This document shows positions 11,764-21,777 of a stretch of 64,000 nt of DNA, one piece after another. The stretch is from Telopea speciosissima (Eukaryota > Streptophyta > Magnoliopsida > Proteales > Proteaceae): the NCBI RefSeq assembly GCF_018873765.1, contig NC_057925.1, positions 44,485,010 through 44,549,009 of the forward strand, in the 5' to 3' direction. A model generated the notes under the pieces. That model did not search any database and had not been told where the DNA came from. It was given only the letters and a program-made list of their open reading frames with translations. The stretch's first letter is position 1. Every line of letters begins with the position of its first letter. Position numbers and translations under genes: made by a program.

Positions 11764-12978
11764 ATAGTTGTCAAGGCGCCGCCAAGGCGTCTAGGCGGAT
11801 TTCTAGGTCCCTAGGCGGCTGCCGCCATATTGTAGGGCACCTTGCACTGGTTCAATTGGTATCAAACTAGGTTCTGGCATTTATTTATGCTAAATATCAT
11901 TTGTAAAACATTTACTTCAGATATAATTCATAAATAAGCAAATACCGCCCTATTTGAATCCAATAAAAATAGTTTAAAAAATCAAATTCCAAAAGTGAAA
12001 AAGTCAACCCCCCAGTTCAAGAACAAAAACTTGATTTTTGACAGTAGGTGAAATTTTCAACTTTCTACTGTTGGGTTTTTTCTCAAATCTAAAAATTGCA
12101 TAAATCTTAATATGGTAAAACATTGCTAAAAACCAAAAGTGCTGTAAAATATTCATTTGTTTTGATATTTAAAAAAATATTTTCATTCAGAGCGATTTTG
12201 ATAACATTCGCGCACACCAAATAAGATTTGACCGGAACATTACTCCTTCAATATAAATCGGGTTTAAGCAATCTTGGATTTGTTGGAAAGCTGGGTGACT
12301 CATATAAAAATAAAATCATTTGATCAATCAAATTTCTTAGGGAACAAGAACATTTCTCTAAATTGAGAGTAGGTTAATTACTTATTGATAAGATTACATT
12401 TTCTAAGAACAGCATAAACCAAATGTGAGACTAGGTATACCTGAAAATGATCAATTCCAAGAACATATAAACCAAATGTATGTTTTGATTGTTTCAAACT
12501 TCCAATAGCTTGCTTCTTTAGTTCTTATGTCTTTTATTTCTATGTTGATTTTTGACGACGATGTGGCTTAATATTGATTTTTGATGTGACTTAATGTTGA
12601 TTTTTGATGACTTGATGTGGCTTAATATTGATTTTGATGACTTGATGTGACTTAATATTGATTTTTGATGAATTGATGTGGCTTAATGTTGATTTTTGAT
12701 GATACAAGGTTCATATTGTAGCATACTAAATAATGTTAGAAAAGAGGGGAAATAAAAAATTACACTGAGGCGCCTTGGTCGCCTAAGCACTTAGAAACCC
12801 CTCCATCGCCTTGGGTTGCTTTGCCGCCTTGCCAACTATGTATAAGGTATATATTATAGCATACTAAATAATGTTAGAAAGAAGGAAAAACAAAAAATAA
12901 CACTTGGGTGCCTTGGTCTCCTAAGCGCTTAGGCAACCCTCCACCGCCTTGGGTCGCCTTGCTGCCTAGACAACTATG
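11764..12978. mobile_element. Non-autonomous TIR transposon with duplicated right end
   Basis: The left end CATAGTTGTCAAGGCGCCGC and the right end (…CCTAGACAACTATG, 12945-12978) are inverted repeats rich in AAGGCG/CGCCTT. The interior is AT-rich and non-coding and holds the minisatellite at 12543-12705. The right 138 bp occur twice in tandem (12706-12843 and 12844-12978), each copy ending in its own terminal repeat. No transposase is present. No clean target duplication is visible, perhaps because it abuts other repeats on both sides. Confidence 0.65.
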
Positions 12979-13375
12979 CTGGAGAAGCAAGAAACAATCA
13001 ATAGTGTCTAAATCAAGTGTAGAAGCTGAATACCGAGTAATGGCATGGGGAGTCTGTGAGCTTGTGGGGGTCATAGTGTTTTGCAGTGATTTGGGAATAA
13101 ATGTTGCAGAACCTATGAGACTATACTGTGATAATAAGCCAACACAACAATCAACACAGCTCACAATCTAGTCCAACATGACAGGACTAAACACATTGAG
13201 ATTGACGGACACTTCATCAAGGAGAAGCTCGAACAAGCCTCCTTCTATATTCCTTTTGTCACCACAGAGAATCAGTTTGCTGATGTATTCACACAAGGTT
13301 TACATTGTAAGGTGTTACATCCCATTGTATGCAAGTTGGGCATGAGAGACATAAATGCACCAATTTGAGGGGGAA
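12979..13375 (+). pseudogene. Ty1/copia RNase H fragment
   Basis: Starting directly after the TIR element, the plus strand reads WRSKKQSIVSKSSVEAEYRV, the hallmark of the copia RNase H domain, where the E of EAEYR is one of the metal-binding acids. LYCDNKPT follows with the next catalytic D. After about 60 codons the frame breaks. The segment ends in the polypurine tract TTGAGGGGGAATG just before an LTR at 13376. The upstream polymerase part is absent from this location. Confidence 0.85.
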
Positions 13376-13510
13376 TGTCAATGCATGTTGTGTCTAGGTT
13401 CAATGTATCTTGTGTTTGTATCTTAGGATAAGTCTTCCACCTAACATGCCTTATTTGTTTTCCTTTTCTTATCTAGAAATAAAGTAGGCCTCTGTCAGTT
13501 ACAGACAAGC
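13376..13510 (+). repeat. 3' LTR (partial) of the copia fragment
   Basis: TGTCAATGCATGTTG starts immediately after the polypurine tract GAGGGGGAA, as expected for the first bases of a 3' LTR. The stretch contains AGAAATAAAGTAGG, a possible poly(A) signal. The right border is uncertain because no second LTR is available for comparison. Confidence 0.55.
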
Positions 13511-14018
13511 CAAATCATTCTGATATTCAACTAATACTTGAGTGGGCCCATAAGTAGTCCGAACCAGTCTTTTGGAACCCCGGACTGTTCATGGTTAATG
13601 GTGAGCAATACAATAATGTTAGAGCATCTAAGGCTTCAAACTCCCAATTACAGTGGCTTCCATGTCTGTCCTGCATCACACAGTATGATTTGTGTAAAGC
13701 ATATATGGCAAGCCATTTTGAGTAAGAAGTCAAGCTCTAGATTGGTTTTGAAAGTCAATAATGATTTTCTCCTTAGGTCTGTTGAACTCATTTGTTGTGG
13801 CCTTCAGAAGTATGCTAACACTAATGACGAGTGGAAAAGACATTTTTGGATTTAGTCAACAATTTATGAATGGCCTCTTCTTCAACTTTCTTTGGATTTA
13901 GTTAACAATTTGTTTTATATTTAATTGCATACCATGATGACATAAACACGATCGTGTATGTCTGATGACTTGCATGCGGCTGATTCTTAGAGGAAATGTG
14001 TTGATTTGATTTTTCTAG
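13511..14018 (+). other. Unassigned sequence upstream of the first visible UBP exon
   Basis: The plus strand is open from 13538 to 13855 (105 codons) but matches nothing I recognise. The last part ends in a good acceptor (TTTTTCTAG at 14010-14018) leading into the deubiquitinase exon at 14019, so at least its end is intron. Upstream exons of the gene are not found here. Confidence 0.4.
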
Positions 14019-14117
14019 GATGCTAAGAAGAGGGTCTCATTTATTAACTTCCCTCCTGTCCTTCAGCTTCAGCTAAAACGGTTTGAGTATGATTCTTGGG
14101 GAAAATTAACAGTGAAG
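14019..14117 (+). pseudogene. UBP12: UBP12/13 pseudogene: catalytic-core exon
   Basis: The 99-bp exon encodes DAKKRVSFINFPPVLQLQLK and then RFEYDSWGKLTVK. FPPVLQLQLKRFEYD is the highly conserved strand before the His box of UBP12/13. The acceptor TTTCTAG and donor GTCAG are intact. The next exons, with the catalytic His, should follow within a kilobase or so but are replaced by an RTE fragment, an LTR-like repeat and a truncated copia. Confidence 0.9.
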
Positions 14118-14269
14118 GTCAGAATTATGTTAACTCTTATTCTACATATTGCTTTGTTTGTATGGTTGCTACACATTTTCCTTGTTTATGCCTTCTCTTG
14201 ATATGTGTTGTCTTGTTCAATCTTCAGTTAAGGTTCTCTTTGGCTTGATTTATATTTATGTTTATATTT

Positions 14270-15190
14270 TGTTTACAACAGCTACTCAGCCTTATCCCAA
14301 ATAATGGGTCGGTTAAATGGATCATTGCCCTCCAATCAGCTCTATTTTAAGGTCTAAGCTATGCATGTCTTTTTTCACCACTTCTCGTAAGGTCATTGTA
14401 GGCATGACCCTAGCTCTTTTAGTTCCTTCAATCTGAATTAAATCATTACTATGTACTGGAGCATCCAAAGGCCTCCGTTGAATATGGCCATCCCATCTTA
14501 AACGAATTTCTCGTAGCTTATCATGTATCAGAGCTACTCCCAAACCAGCTCTAATATGATCATTCTTTACTTTATCCTTCCTAGTTTTGCCACTCATCCA
14601 TCTCAACATCCTCATCTCTGCTGCAATGAGTTTATCTATATGATGCTTCTTAACTGCCCAACATCCCGCACCATACATTATAGCTGGTCGTATGATTATC
14701 CTATAAAATTTTCCTTTGTTATGAAGGAATATTCTGATCACACAAAACTCCGGACACACCTCTCCACTTCATCCATCCTATTTTAATTCTGTGTTAAACA
14801 TCGTCCTCTATATCACCTTCTTTATTTATGATTGAGTCAAGATATCTAAAATAATCACTTTGCGGAATCTCCCTCTTATCAAGTGTCACCACCTCATTAT
14901 CCGTCCTAGTTTAACCAAAATTACACACCATATACTCCGTTTTCGTTCTACTTAGCTTAAGACCTTTTGATTCCAAGGTTGATTTCCATAACTCTTAACT
15001 TGGCGTTAATCCTTGCTTTTGTCTCATCCACCAAAACAATATTAAATAATCAACAAAAACCAGACACCAAGGAACTTCATCTTAATTGTTTCTGGTTAAG
15101 TCATCCATGATAAGCTCAAATAAAGGAGGGCTTAAAGCTGATCCTTGATGTAACCCAATTGTAATTGAAAATTCACTATGATGTAGGTTT
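14270..15190 (-). mobile_element. RTE-type LINE, 3' fragment
   Basis: On the minus strand this reads as the end of an RTE-clade reverse transcriptase. GLHQGSALSPPLFELIMDDL lies near 15110-15170, then VPWCLLFADYLILF, with FADY in place of the catalytic FADD, then KTEYMVCNFG. The C-terminal region GAGCWAVKKHHIDKLIAAEM and RMLRWMSGKTRKDKVKN (14560-14680) follows in one open frame to 14322. The 3' end near 14270-14285 is TTGGGATAAGGCTGAGTAGC. It is 5'-truncated and has frameshifts, and lies where UBP exons have been lost. Confidence 0.85.
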
Positions 15191-16590
15191 ATCACCAAAA
15201 TGGGCTTATTTCCTTATAAAGAAGTCTAGGGTTGGGATATATATATATATATGTTGGGCCTTTGATCCCATGGGTTTTCTTTATAATAGGCCACTTTAAT
15301 GGGCCTAATGGGTTCATAGGTTGCATACGGGATTAGCCTTATACTTAGTTTATTTTCATGATTTTAATGTTTTAAATTGAACTGGTCCAAAGTTGGTTTG
15401 AACCAGTGGTTCAATTTAAGTGATTTTAGTAGTTTGTCTTTTAATTGTTTAGTTGGGCTGGATTAGGACTCTATTTTGAGTTTATTTTAGTTTCCTAGTC
15501 ATTTTAAGTTACCTAATAGGTTAAGGATTGGGTTAGGCCTTTCCTTTTTTAGTGTAGGAATCTAATTTTGAGTCTTTTATATAAGATTGTAAGGGGCAAG
15601 GTTCTAAAACTCGGTCTCGACCAGGTCGAGTTTTTCGAGATCTTGCCAAGGCAGTGTATTTTTTTTATGTTTCAGAATAATGTTTCGGTGGGCATATGGC
15701 CATAGTTGGCTCTAAAACTTTAAGGTAAGCTTGTTTTAGGCTTAATAAATGTATTGAAAGGTTCAAATTGGAAAAAAACACCCAATTTGGTGTTTTGGAT
15801 TTGCACCCTTGGTTGGCAGTAAAGGCCGAACCTTTAATGTAATATTGTCTATTCTACACATTGTTTAAATGATATGAGACATAATTGGCAAGTAAAACTA
15901 GTATATTATGCACATAATATTGAATAATTATTTAAGAAATAGTTAAAGACTTAAAAGTTTCTACTACAAACCTCAAGATACAATGAAGTGTTCACAATGC
16001 ATATTACACAGACACTCAGCCTAAGTACAATGAATAATACATATGTCAGACACCTTACTAACCTATTCCTCCATGTCTTAACTCCTAAGTACCAACAATA
16101 CAATACTATGACTCTATGAGTATTGAGGAGGTCGAGATTCTCGAAATATTCAAGATTTCTCCGAGATTTCTTCGAGATTCTCGAAATACTCGATGGTCGA
16201 GTTTTTCGAGTTTTTACATTTTTTTTTGTTTCGTATAATAACTCGTCTCGAGAAGCTTGAGTTTTCCTAGATCTTGCCGAGATTTTGAACTATGGTAAGG
16301 GGGCAAAGTATTAAACACGAATTTGATTAATAAAAAAACTCTTGCTTGCTTGCCATTGGCCATTGCTGTTGCTGCCCTGCTCTGTTGAGTGTTGCCTTGT
16401 GAGTCATATCAAGGTGAAGGGACTGGTCGATCTCCAGTTGACTCCTTGCGTTTTATAGACCGGAAGGATCTGTTATAAGAGATTGGTGGATCTCCAATTG
16501 ACTCCTTGCATCTTGTAGACCGGGAGGATCTGCTATTTGTTTTCAAGCTGTTGCCATTGAAAACCTGCAACTCCAAGTAAGTATTTAATA
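15185..16590 (+). repeat. LTR-like repeat split by a MITE
   Basis: The stretch around 15199-15310 (GGGCTTATTT..., TGTTGGGCCTTTG, TTTAATGGGCCTAA) is related to 37605-37725, suggesting a dispersed LTR family. The right part (16310-16580) has two similar blocks of about 85 bp, each with a GGTGGATCTCCAATTGACTC-like core and GTAGACCGGGAGGATCTG, typical of an LTR or leader. No coding region is visible. The MITE at 15601-16295 interrupts it. Confidence 0.5.
15601..16295. mobile_element. MULE-like MITE, about 695 bp
   Basis: The left end GTTCTAAAACTCGGTCTCGA and the right end (reverse complement GTTCAAAATCTCGGCAAGAT) are inverted. The interior is non-coding and rich in TCGAGAT/TCTCGA motifs. The flanks TAAGGGGCAAG (15590-15600) and TAAGGGGGCAAAG (16296-16308) look like a diverged target duplication of about 9-11 bp, the size made by Mutator-like transposases. 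No transposase is encoded. Confidence 0.6.
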
Positions 16591-16591
16591 T

Positions 16592-17119
16592 TGTTGGAAT
16601 ATATACAAAATACCGAGAAGAGTATTTTGGTCTCTTTCTTTATGTAACACCAGAATACTGTGGGGTATTCTGGTCCTTTTCTCTTTATTATTTTAATTTC
16701 TATTTCTTGTCTAAACCAGAATGCCGTGGGTAGGATTCTGGTGTGGGTAGATTTATGTAACTATTAGACTCCTACTAGGAATCCTAGTTGGAGTCTACTA
16801 GGATTAGGATTTCTTATTTTTCTGTTTTTCTTCTTTCCTAGCAGAATGTAACTCGATTTTATTTCAATATAAGTATGTGCTTGAGATGGGAGTCAATGCA
16901 TCCAAGCATTAAGTTCTCTTATTCCTGTTTCAGTGCTGGAAATTGAAACTTAGTGCAACTTCCTATCCTCGATCTCCCTTCTCCTTCTTCTTCTCGATCT
17001 CCTTTTTCTTTCTTCTCTTCTTTCTTCGATCATTTTTTTGATTTTATTTGTGTGATAGGGCAGCTCTAATGAGGTGATCCTTTTTTTGGATCTAGTTGTT
17101 GCCCCATGTTACCTCAACA
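16592..17119 (+). repeat. 5' LTR of a truncated Ty1/copia element
   Basis: The LTR runs from TGTTGGAATATATAC to ...ACCTCAACA and is followed by A-TTGGTAACTT, a diverged primer-binding site. It contains repeated CCAGAAT(A/G)C(T/C)GTGGG motifs, a TATAAGTA-like box near 16868 and a pyrimidine-rich 3' end. No right LTR is found; the element ends inside gag at about 18115. Confidence 0.7.
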
Positions 17120-17487
17120 ATTGGTAACTTAATCTCGATGGTAATCTGGTTTTTTCTCACCTGCGATAGTTGAAGCTTCTCTGGAAATTTTTGTTACAGC
17201 CTTGGAATATCAGATTTGTCTTCCTCTTCGAAGCCCAAGAACAGCAAGGAGAATTCTGCACCAACCCTCCATCTAACTCTGCTTTTATTTTTCCCTTTAT
17301 TTGAATCGATCTCTTCAACTTGGGTTTTTCCCGTATCGATTCCAGGGATTTTCTTTCAACTCTGCCGGAACAATGCAGGATTGATCAACACACAGCAAGG
17401 GTCACTCGATCAGTGGTTTGATTGAAGTCTTCTTTGAACTCTGCAAGTAATTGAAGATATTGATTCCGGATCTTCTGTTCTTCCACC

Positions 17488-18115
17488 ATGACAGGAACTG
17501 AAGATTCTACTGAAACTTCCAATGGGGATGGGCAAGGTAAACAGGAATTCCATACCATCAATGCCAATACTATTAAACTTGATGGATCTATTTACTTAAT
17601 ATGGTCAAGATCTTGTTACCTTGCTGTTGCTGGCCGTGGGCTCACCAGCCATCTTTTGGGTACAAGTACACAGCCTCCTACTCCTGGACCTTCTCAAGAT
17701 CGATGGATCACCAATGATTCAGTGGTAATGTCTTACCTTATTAGTTCAATGCAAACTGATCTGGCTAATGGCTACTCGTTATTGGACACTGCTGCCCAGA
17801 TATGGTCTGCTGCCAAGGAAACTTATTGGCAGATAGGGAATGATGCTCAGGTGTATGAAATCAGAAAAAAAAATTCATGACACCTCCCAGAAAGAGCTGT
17901 CTGTCTCCCAATTTTATGCTATCCTAAGCAGCTTATGGCAACAACTCGACCAGTATTCTGATTATCAACCTGCTATTGCTACAGAGCTTGCTGCCTATCG
18001 CAAGCATGTTGATAAAATTCGAGTTTATGACTTCCTGGCTGGGTTGAATGATGACTATGATCCGTTACGTATTCAAGTGTTGAGCAGATCTCCTTTCCTT
18101 ACCTGGAAACTCTCT
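17488..18115 (+). pseudogene. Ty1/copia gag, truncated
   Basis: The ATG at 17488 opens a UBN2-type gag: INANTIKLDGSIYLIWSRSC, then LTSHLLG, then DAQVYEIRKK. After a run of eight A at about 17867-17874 the frame shifts and continues as IHDTSQKELSVSQFYAILSS, LWQQLDQY and VYDFLAGLNDDYDPLRIQVL, typical of the gag C-terminal half. Similarity stops near 18110 at a point followed by UBP intron sequence. No zinc knuckle, protease or polymerase remains. Confidence 0.8.
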
Positions 18116-18262
18116 CTTTCTGACCACGTTAGTTTTCCTTATAATTTAAGCTCCTGGTTCTGGTTTGGGCGTTTACATCAACAGGGTTGTTGGTTCTGTT
18201 ATATTATTGCTGTCTAGCCCAGCGATTACCTGCTTTTCATAATTTTGCAACCTTCTTTGCAG

Positions 18263-19401
18263 GTTGGACAGTTGAGGGAGGTTTCAGATAAAATGCATAA
18301 TGCATGACTTAAATTATTTTTGGAAGTGGAACTTGGGCCGGTAACTGTTCATATTTTTTAATTTACTTTAATACATTGTTAAGCTTGGTTGGGTCTCTGT
18401 AGTTTTGCACTCTTAATGCTTTTCTCTAATGTCATACAGGATTTGCATCCTGTTCCTCCACCAGACAAGACAAATGATGATATTCTGCTGTTCTTCAAGC
18501 TATATCTAGAGAAAGAAGAGTTCTCGTACTTAGTGTTTCCTGCTTTCTTACTATATCTTCTCAAGACATTTAATTTTGAGTAAATCAAATAATGCGATTG
18601 ATTTTAATTTTTTATTTAATTTTGTCAGGTATGTTGGAAGGCTTTTTGTTAAGGGTATTGGTAAGCCTGTGGATATCTTAACAATACTAAATGTAATGGC
18701 TGGCTTTGCCCCCAATGAAGAAATTGATCTTTATAAGGTTTATCTTTGGTCCTTTATTTCAATTTTCTTACTTCCCTATTCCACCAGGAAGGAAAATAAG
18801 TCCATCTGATGTCTGTTGCGGAAGTAGTGGCCATTATTTTCGGTTTTTGTGAACTCCACTTTGGTTATACCAAAAAACAAAAAGGGCGAACCCAGTGCAC
18901 AAGGCTCCCGCCACTGCAGGGTCTGGGGAGGGCATTATTACCGCAGCCTTACCCCTGCTTTCACAGAAAGGCTGTTTCCAGACTTGAACCCGTGACCACT
19001 TCGTCACAATGGAGCAACCTTACCGTTGCACCAAGGCCCGCCCTCTACTTTGGTTATACCAAACATCGAGAATTTTTTATTTATATATGTTTCATGCCCA
19101 TGCTTTTGTGCTGACCAGGAAATTAACTGTGAATCTAGTGTCAAGTGTGAACACATTGACAAGAAACACACTTTTCAATCTAGCCAGGTATTTATTATGT
19201 AGGGGTGATTATGTTGTGTGTTTGTTGCTTGCATTTTCTGTACTGATTGATATAACATGTTTCCTTTGTTTACAGATTGAAGATGGAGCCATTATTGTTT
19301 TTCAGAAGTCTCCTCCTTTTGACAGTTTTGGACGGTGCCTATATACTGAGTGCCAATATCCTGATGTTCCTTCATTTCAGGAATCTGTACATAATCGCCA
19401 G
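18263..19401 (+). pseudogene. UBP12: UBP12/13 pseudogene: first C-terminal exon block
   Basis: Five exons with correct splice phases: VGQLREVSDK...LKLFLEVELGP (18263-18340), DLHPVPPPDKTNDDILLFFK (18440-18525), YVGRLFVKGIGKP...GFAPNEEIDLYK (18629-18737), a CEHIDKKHTFQ exon (19119-19187) and IEDGAIIVFQK...DVPSFQESVHNRQ (19276-19401). They cover ubiquitin-like domains after the catalytic core. A TGA at 18305-18307 replaces the usual Glu of the NAELKLFLE motif. A 5' part of the last exon is copied again at 19463-19492. An Au SINE sits in the intron before the CEH exon. Confidence 0.9.
18875..19046 (-). mobile_element. Au SINE, full-length copy
   Basis: On the minus strand this reads GGCGGGCCTTGGTGCAACGG, a tRNA-like 5' region with an A-box-like start and the B-box-like GGTCACGGGTTCAAGTC. 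The body CCTCCCCAGACCCTGCAGTG and the end GTGCACTGGGTTCGCCC with a short tail complete it, a good match to the plant Au SINE family. It is bordered by a perfect 17-bp target duplication starting ACTTTGGTTATACC (18858-18874 and 19047-19063). It sits in the intron before the UBP exon at 19119. Confidence 0.92.
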
Positions 19402-19874
19402 GTATCCTTTTTCTGAATAAGTGTGAGTCTATGTACAAATGGTAAAAACAACATTTGGCAGCAGATTGAAGATGGAGCCATTATTGTTTTTCATATTTGT
19501 TAAAAACAACATTTGGCAGCAGATTATGTACAAATGGTAATATTAGTTGGGTTAATAGTAGCATTGGAAGTTATTACTCTGATTGTACTATTATTCTTAT
19601 ATCATAAATGGCATTCTACAGTGAGCTTAGGTTGAACGGTAAAAGCTAATTCAATGATGTTATCATAAATCGACATTCTACTGTTCATGAGGTTAAACAG
19701 TAACAGTTGATTCAGACATTCGGTGTCATGTGCAAGCAGATTGTTATGTTTTTATTGTTAATTTGCAATGATTATGAATTCCTATACTATGCCCTGTAGT
19801 TGTTAATTTTGAACTACTAGGTGTTTTTTCAAAAAACCCGTAATGTAGATAAGATAGCATCATTGTCTTGAGAA
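19402..19874 (+). other. Pseudogene intron with a partial exon copy
   Basis: Intronic sequence after the UBP exon ending at 19401. At 19463-19492 the bases CAGATTGAAGATGGAGCC and onward repeat the acceptor and first 25 or so bases of the 19276 exon. A motif around AAAAACAACATTTGGCAGCAG occurs twice near 19445 and 19502. LINE-C starts at 19875. Confidence 0.6.
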
Positions 19875-20016
19875 GTTTTGGTCGAATAACTTCACGGGTG
19901 GGAACTGGATAAAGGAGAGAGGTTCTTGGTATGCCGGTATCTCCCCTGACCACCTTTCCCTGCCGGCTTCTCCGGCAGGCCTGACCTTCCCTGTTCTGTC
20001 TTCTGGTGGCTGGGAA

Positions 20017-21533
20017 ATGTCTTCTCCCCCACCCATTGCTCCGCTTCCTTCCTCTCCAGCCCCTTTACCTTCCCCCCTCCCTTCTTCTTCCCCCCTGCTG
20101 ACTCTCGGCCTGCAACCTGGAGCTCTAGGCTTGCTGCAGGTCTCTCCCCTCGCGCCGATGGTTTGCCCCTGCACTTCGTTCCCCCTTCCACTGTTGGCTC
20201 CTCCAAAATTGCTGTTTGTCCTGCTAACCTCCTGGAATTTGAAGCAAAGCTGTGGGAGGACTGCCTTGTTGGCAACTTCCTGGGTCCCAGACCTCCTTTC
20301 CACATCATCAAGCTTTCACTCTCCAAACAATGGCGTCCTCAGGGCACTTTGGACACCTACTTGATGGACAATGGATTATTCATCTTTAAGTTCTCCTCCT
20401 CTCTTAATAAGACCCGTGCCCTTGGGGGTGGTCCCTGGATGGTGGGTAAGAAACCGATTTTTCTCCGGCAATGGCACACCAAGCTCCAGCTCCGTCGCGT
20501 AGACCTTTCCTCGATCCCCCTGTGGATTACTCTTCTTGGCTTGCCGCTACATTACTGGTGCTCGGTTGGCCTCCGCTCCATCGGTTCTGTCCTGGGAAAG
20601 CCGTTGTTCTCTGATGTACGCACCATGCGCAAAGATCGTCTGGCCTACGTAAGGATTTGCGTTGAGGTTTCTACAGAGGATACACTGCCTTCCTTCATCA
20701 CCGTGGATGAGGGCGATGACTACTTGTTCGAGCAGGAGGTGCACTATGATTGGAAACCACTGCACTACCTGGTTTGCAAAGTCTTTGGCCACGATTCCCA
20801 CCTGTGCTCTTCGAAGACTCAGCTCACTTCGGTTGAGACTCTGTCTACCGGCGTGAATGGTGTTGACAGTCAGGCTTCTGTTGTGACTGTGGCTGGCGAT
20901 GCTTTACCTCCTTATCGCGATGCGACAGAGACTTCTCTCCCCAGTCCTTTTGCCGGCAGACCTGCGTCTCGTGGGAGGTCTTGTACCAGACCCCGGTGCT
21001 GGAATCAGAGAGAGTGGAAGAAAACGCAGGTGCCCCCTAAGGACTTGTCACTATTGAAGGTCCCTGCTTGGACCGATGGGCAAAACAAGTTCAGTCTCCT
21101 GTCGACTGACGATGACTTAGATCCCCTCACCTGCCCTGAATCTCTCCAGTTTGATGTTCTCCCTCGAAGCAGATCTCGCATGACGGCTTCTCCCTCGGCA
21201 GATCTTTCCATTCCCAACTCTGGTGTTGCTCCCAATGCTCTGACGTCGAAGGATCAGAGAAACCTGGGTGAGGTTACAGCTTTCCCTTCTGCTTCCAACG
21301 CTCTGCCCCCCCTTTCTTCTTCCTCTCTCGGTTATGCCTTGTCCTCTCCGTCGTTGCTTTTACGGAATACTGCTGTTTCTGAGTCAACCGTGGTGGCCCC
21401 CACTTCTCCCTTATCCCTGGTGGCCCCCCCTCCTCCCCCTCTTCCTTTGGGCGAGATTGAAGGCCCTCTTTTGAACCTACCCACTTCTGGTCCCCGTTTG
21501 TTTGGGCCTGGCCCTGGTCCATTCGCTACTTAA
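20017..21533 (+). pseudogene. LINE-C ORF1 (DUF4283 and zinc knuckle-like)
   Basis: ORF1 of plant L1 elements binds the element RNA. The N-terminal part is Pro/Ser-rich and reads from ATG 20017 in one frame; near 20160 the reading moves to the frame open to 21533. That frame carries the DUF4283-type fold: LLEFEAKLWEDCLVGNFLG, LDTYLMDNGLFIFKFSS, ALGGGPWMVGKKPIFLRQW and VDLSSIPLWITLLGLPLHYW. It is followed by YDWKPLHYLVCKVFGHDSHL, a degenerate CCHC knuckle where the first Cys of C-x2-C is not kept. The C-terminal half is Ser/Pro-rich. One frameshift probably separates it from a full protein. Confidence 0.8.
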
Positions 21534-21777
21534 ATGGCTGTGGTCTTGGGTCGGGTCTTCCACACCCGACAGATAACCCCACTTTCCATTTGGACCCATC
21601 TTCTACACCCGGCAAATCTGTTTCATGCAGCTCTCTGGCTCCCAACAATTTTCCTCCCCCTTCGCCTGCTCCCCATGCTGGTAGCTCCTATAGGCGACGC
21701 TACCACAGTGAAACTCGATCCCAAGCTGCTCTGACTCGATTCCTTGAGTCTTCGATGCCTCTTCTCCCCCTCCCCAA

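Noticed and set aside
13538..13855. 105-codon plus-strand frame upstream of the first UBP exon
   Set aside because: It matches no UBP12/13 segment or any family I know, and at least the following stretch is intron; length alone is not enough.
18881..19046. Possible tRNA gene on the minus strand
   Set aside because: The A- and B-box-like sequences belong to the tRNA-derived head of an Au SINE with a target duplication; no complete cloverleaf is present.
20017..20364. Ser/Pro-rich frame and its minus-strand Gly/Arg-rich counterpart as separate genes
   Set aside because: They lie in the N-terminal part of LINE-C ORF1 and its complement, inside the borders set by the 16-bp target duplication.
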